The notes beneath the pieces are model-generated. The model was given only the letters and a program-made list of their open reading frames with translations, was not told the DNA's origin and searched no databases. Position numbers and translations under genes: made by a program. A DNA stretch of 6,168 nucleotides from Gammaproteobacteria bacterium (GTDB lineage: Bacteria; Pseudomonadota; Gammaproteobacteria; Steroidobacterales; SZUA-146), in contig QIGP01000045.1 of the NCBI GenBank assembly GCA_003228965.1, positions 1 through 6,168 of the forward strand, given 5' to 3'. This document shows, piece after piece, positions 5,226-6,168 of this stretch; the first letter of the stretch is position 1, and the number at the start of each line of letters is the position of its first letter.

Positions 5226-5897
5226 CTATATGGCCAACTGAGGCTCGCGAGAAGCGCGTGCTTCAAAATTGCCCCAGACAATAATGCCTTGGTCGGCCGA
5301 GATCAGCCCTTCCGACTGCAACAGCTTCAACACGCGAGAAATCATTTCGCGAGAGCATCCAACAATTCGTGCAAGCTGCGGCTGGGTGTACTGCACACGT
5401 CGGCCACCTGCGACATCCACTGCATCAGGTTCCTCGGCAAGTTCCATGAGCACTTTGGCCACTCGGCCAGATACACCCAGAAACGCCAGATTACCAACAC
5501 GATTGTTCGTGCGTGCAAGTCGAATTGACAGCTGTGTCGCCAATTCAAAGATTAGCGAGGCATTGGTTTTCGAAAATTCGCCGAATTCGGCATAGCCAAG
5601 CTCTGCAACCACACTGTCTTTGCGCGCTCTGACCCAGGCCGAGCGTTGATTTTTCTGATTGAAAAACCCCATCTCGCCGAAGAAATGGCCTTCATTAAGA
5701 AACGCCAGAACAAGTTCTTTGCCTTCTTCGGTTTCAATGACAACTTCTACAGAACCACTGACCAGATAGTGAATGGTTGTCGGTTCTTCATCGGCCGCCA
5801 AAATGGTCGCGGCGGCTTTGTAATTGCGCTGGCGCGACTGCGCGAGAAACTGCTGTAAGTCAGTGCGATCAATACGTTGCTGTGTAGGGCTCTGCAT
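5226..5897 (-). CDS. crp: cAMP receptor protein, Crp/Vfr family transcription factor
   Basis: Global DNA-binding regulator, active as a cAMP-bound dimer. The 223 residues hold an N-terminal cyclic-nucleotide domain (about 10-125), a dimer C-helix (about 112-138) and a winged helix-turn-helix (about 140-210). cAMP-site residues seen: Gly74-Glu75 in FFGEMGFF, Arg85-Ser86 in QRSAWVRA, Arg126 and Thr130. Position 131 is Asn where E. coli CRP has Ser128. The HTH reads ARIVGCSREMISRVLK (176-191), keeping Arg183, Glu184 and Arg188, equivalents of E. coli Arg180, Glu181 and Arg185 that read TGTGA; the hinge VGNLAFLGVSGRVA is also conserved. The tail runs about 13 residues past the usual end. CGGAG lies five bases before the ATG. 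Resemblance is to Pseudomonas Vfr as much as to enteric CRP. It follows an unidentified gene by 32 bp, perhaps in one operon, and a matching operator lies at 3459-3484. Confidence 0.95.
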   Translation of the reverse strand: MQSPTQQRIDRTDLQQFLAQSRQRNYKAAATILAADEEPTTIHYLVSGSVEVVIETEEGKELVLAFLNEGHFFGEMGFFNQKNQRSAWVRARKDSVVAELGYAEFGEFSKTNASLIFELATQLSIRLARTNNRVGNLAFLGVSGRVAKVLMELAEEPDAVDVAGGRRVQYTQPQLARIVGCSREMISRVLKLLQSEGLISADQGIIVWGNFEARASREPQLAI

Positions 5898-5911
5898 GTA
5901 AACTCCGCAGT

Positions 5912-5932
5912 TGATTCAGTAAGAAGGAATCA
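5912..5932. other. Small hairpin between the upstream gene and crp
   Basis: TGATTC (5912-5917) and GAATCA (5927-5932) are perfect 6-bp inverted copies with a 9-base loop. The hairpin overlaps the upstream gene's stop codon and ends 15 bases from the crp ATG, close to its ribosome binding site. There is no T-run, so a terminator is unlikely; it may be a processing or translational-coupling element. Confidence 0.3.
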
Positions 5933-6168
5933 GTGAAGCTGTGAAAACTGAATTAGATGCAGTTCGTTCACGTCCACGTCGAAATTTTGCGCCAACATAC
6001 GGCGAGCGTCTTCGGTACCGAAATGTGGCTGCGAAGATTTGGTAAATTGCACGACTCCCGAGAACTCACCAAAACCGGTGCCCTCGAACTCAGTTAGTAC
6101 AAAGTGTGTGTAATACTTAAGATCCATGAAACGCATTTTACGGGGCGATGGGTTCCATACCGTGAGCG
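5930..6168 (-). CDS. Unidentified protein, C-terminal part, cut by the right window edge
   Basis: At least 78 residues in one open frame that reaches the window edge without a stop. The internal Met codons at 6136 and 6127 have no ribosome binding site, while the translation above them (LTVWNPSPRKMRFMDLKYYT) looks like ordinary protein, so the true start is probably outside. The visible part contains MRFMDLKYYTHFVLTEFEG, GFGEFSGVVQF and EDARRMLAQNFDVDVNELHL. It is soluble-looking with no membrane segment, mixed beta then alpha in feel. I do not recognise the family. It ends 32 bp before the crp ATG on the same strand and may be co-transcribed with it. Confidence 0.65.
   Translation of the reverse strand, partial: LTVWNPSPRKMRFMDLKYYTHFVLTEFEGTGFGEFSGVVQFTKSSQPHFGTEDARRMLAQNFDVDVNELHLIQFSQLH

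Noticed and set aside
5940..5955. TGTGA half-site near crp as an autoregulatory CRP site
   Set aside because: The opposite half at the 6-bp spacing is AATTA, with almost no match to TCACA, and it lies inside the upstream coding frame.
1..6168. CRISPR array, transposon ends, phage genes, tRNA or rRNA
   Set aside because: No spaced direct-repeat array, transposase or integrase-like protein, or tRNA/rRNA-like sequence is visible on either strand.

Overview
The window looks like a piece of a gammaproteobacterial chromosome. The evidence is close full-length resemblance to GltA (hexameric type II citrate synthase), to PpnN/YgdH (454 residues in E. coli, 453 here) and to the CRP/Vfr family, all with moderate GC, AGGAG-type ribosome binding sites and no mobile DNA. 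The genus cannot be named from this sequence. The gene order (Crp-family regulator, citrate synthase, small TPR protein) does not match the E. coli or Pseudomonas neighbourhoods I know.

Left block (1-1574). Two minus-strand genes lie head to tail: cytidine deaminase (cdd, 232-609), then the N-terminal part of an AlkA-type DNA-3-methyladenine glycosylase that runs off the left edge (1-184). cdd, and probably the glycosylase, start at TTG codons with good Shine-Dalgarno sequences. Divergent from cdd, across a 65-bp gap, is a DEDDh-type 3'-5' exonuclease (675-1574) with an unusual small C-terminal domain.

Middle block (1575-3361). ppnN (1683-3044) encodes the (p)ppGpp-responsive nucleotide 5'-monophosphate nucleosidase and has a candidate extended -10 promoter of its own. 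It converges on a small minus-strand gene for an 86-residue two-TPR protein (3101-3361). A strong hairpin at 3055-3093 separates the two stop codons.

Right block (3362-6168). All genes are on the minus strand: a conserved-looking but unidentified protein truncated by the right edge, a Crp/Vfr-like cAMP receptor (5226-5897), a 324-bp leader/promoter region, and citrate synthase (3615-4901). Between gltA and the TPR gene is a 253-bp gap carrying the most striking non-coding signal here: an ideal CRP operator, two perfect 10-base arms (AAAACTGTGA and TCACAGTTTT) around a 6-base spacer. It interlocks with a second inverted repeat. The same window encodes a CRP whose recognition helix keeps the residues that read TGTGA, so the site probably belongs to that regulon. 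Its likeliest target is the TPR gene, or an unannotated RNA in the gap.

Taken together the genes cover nucleotide salvage and turnover (cdd, ppnN), DNA repair and processing (glycosylase, exonuclease) and carbon control (CRP, citrate synthase). I see no evidence of a defence system, phage, transposon, CRISPR array, tRNA or rRNA.
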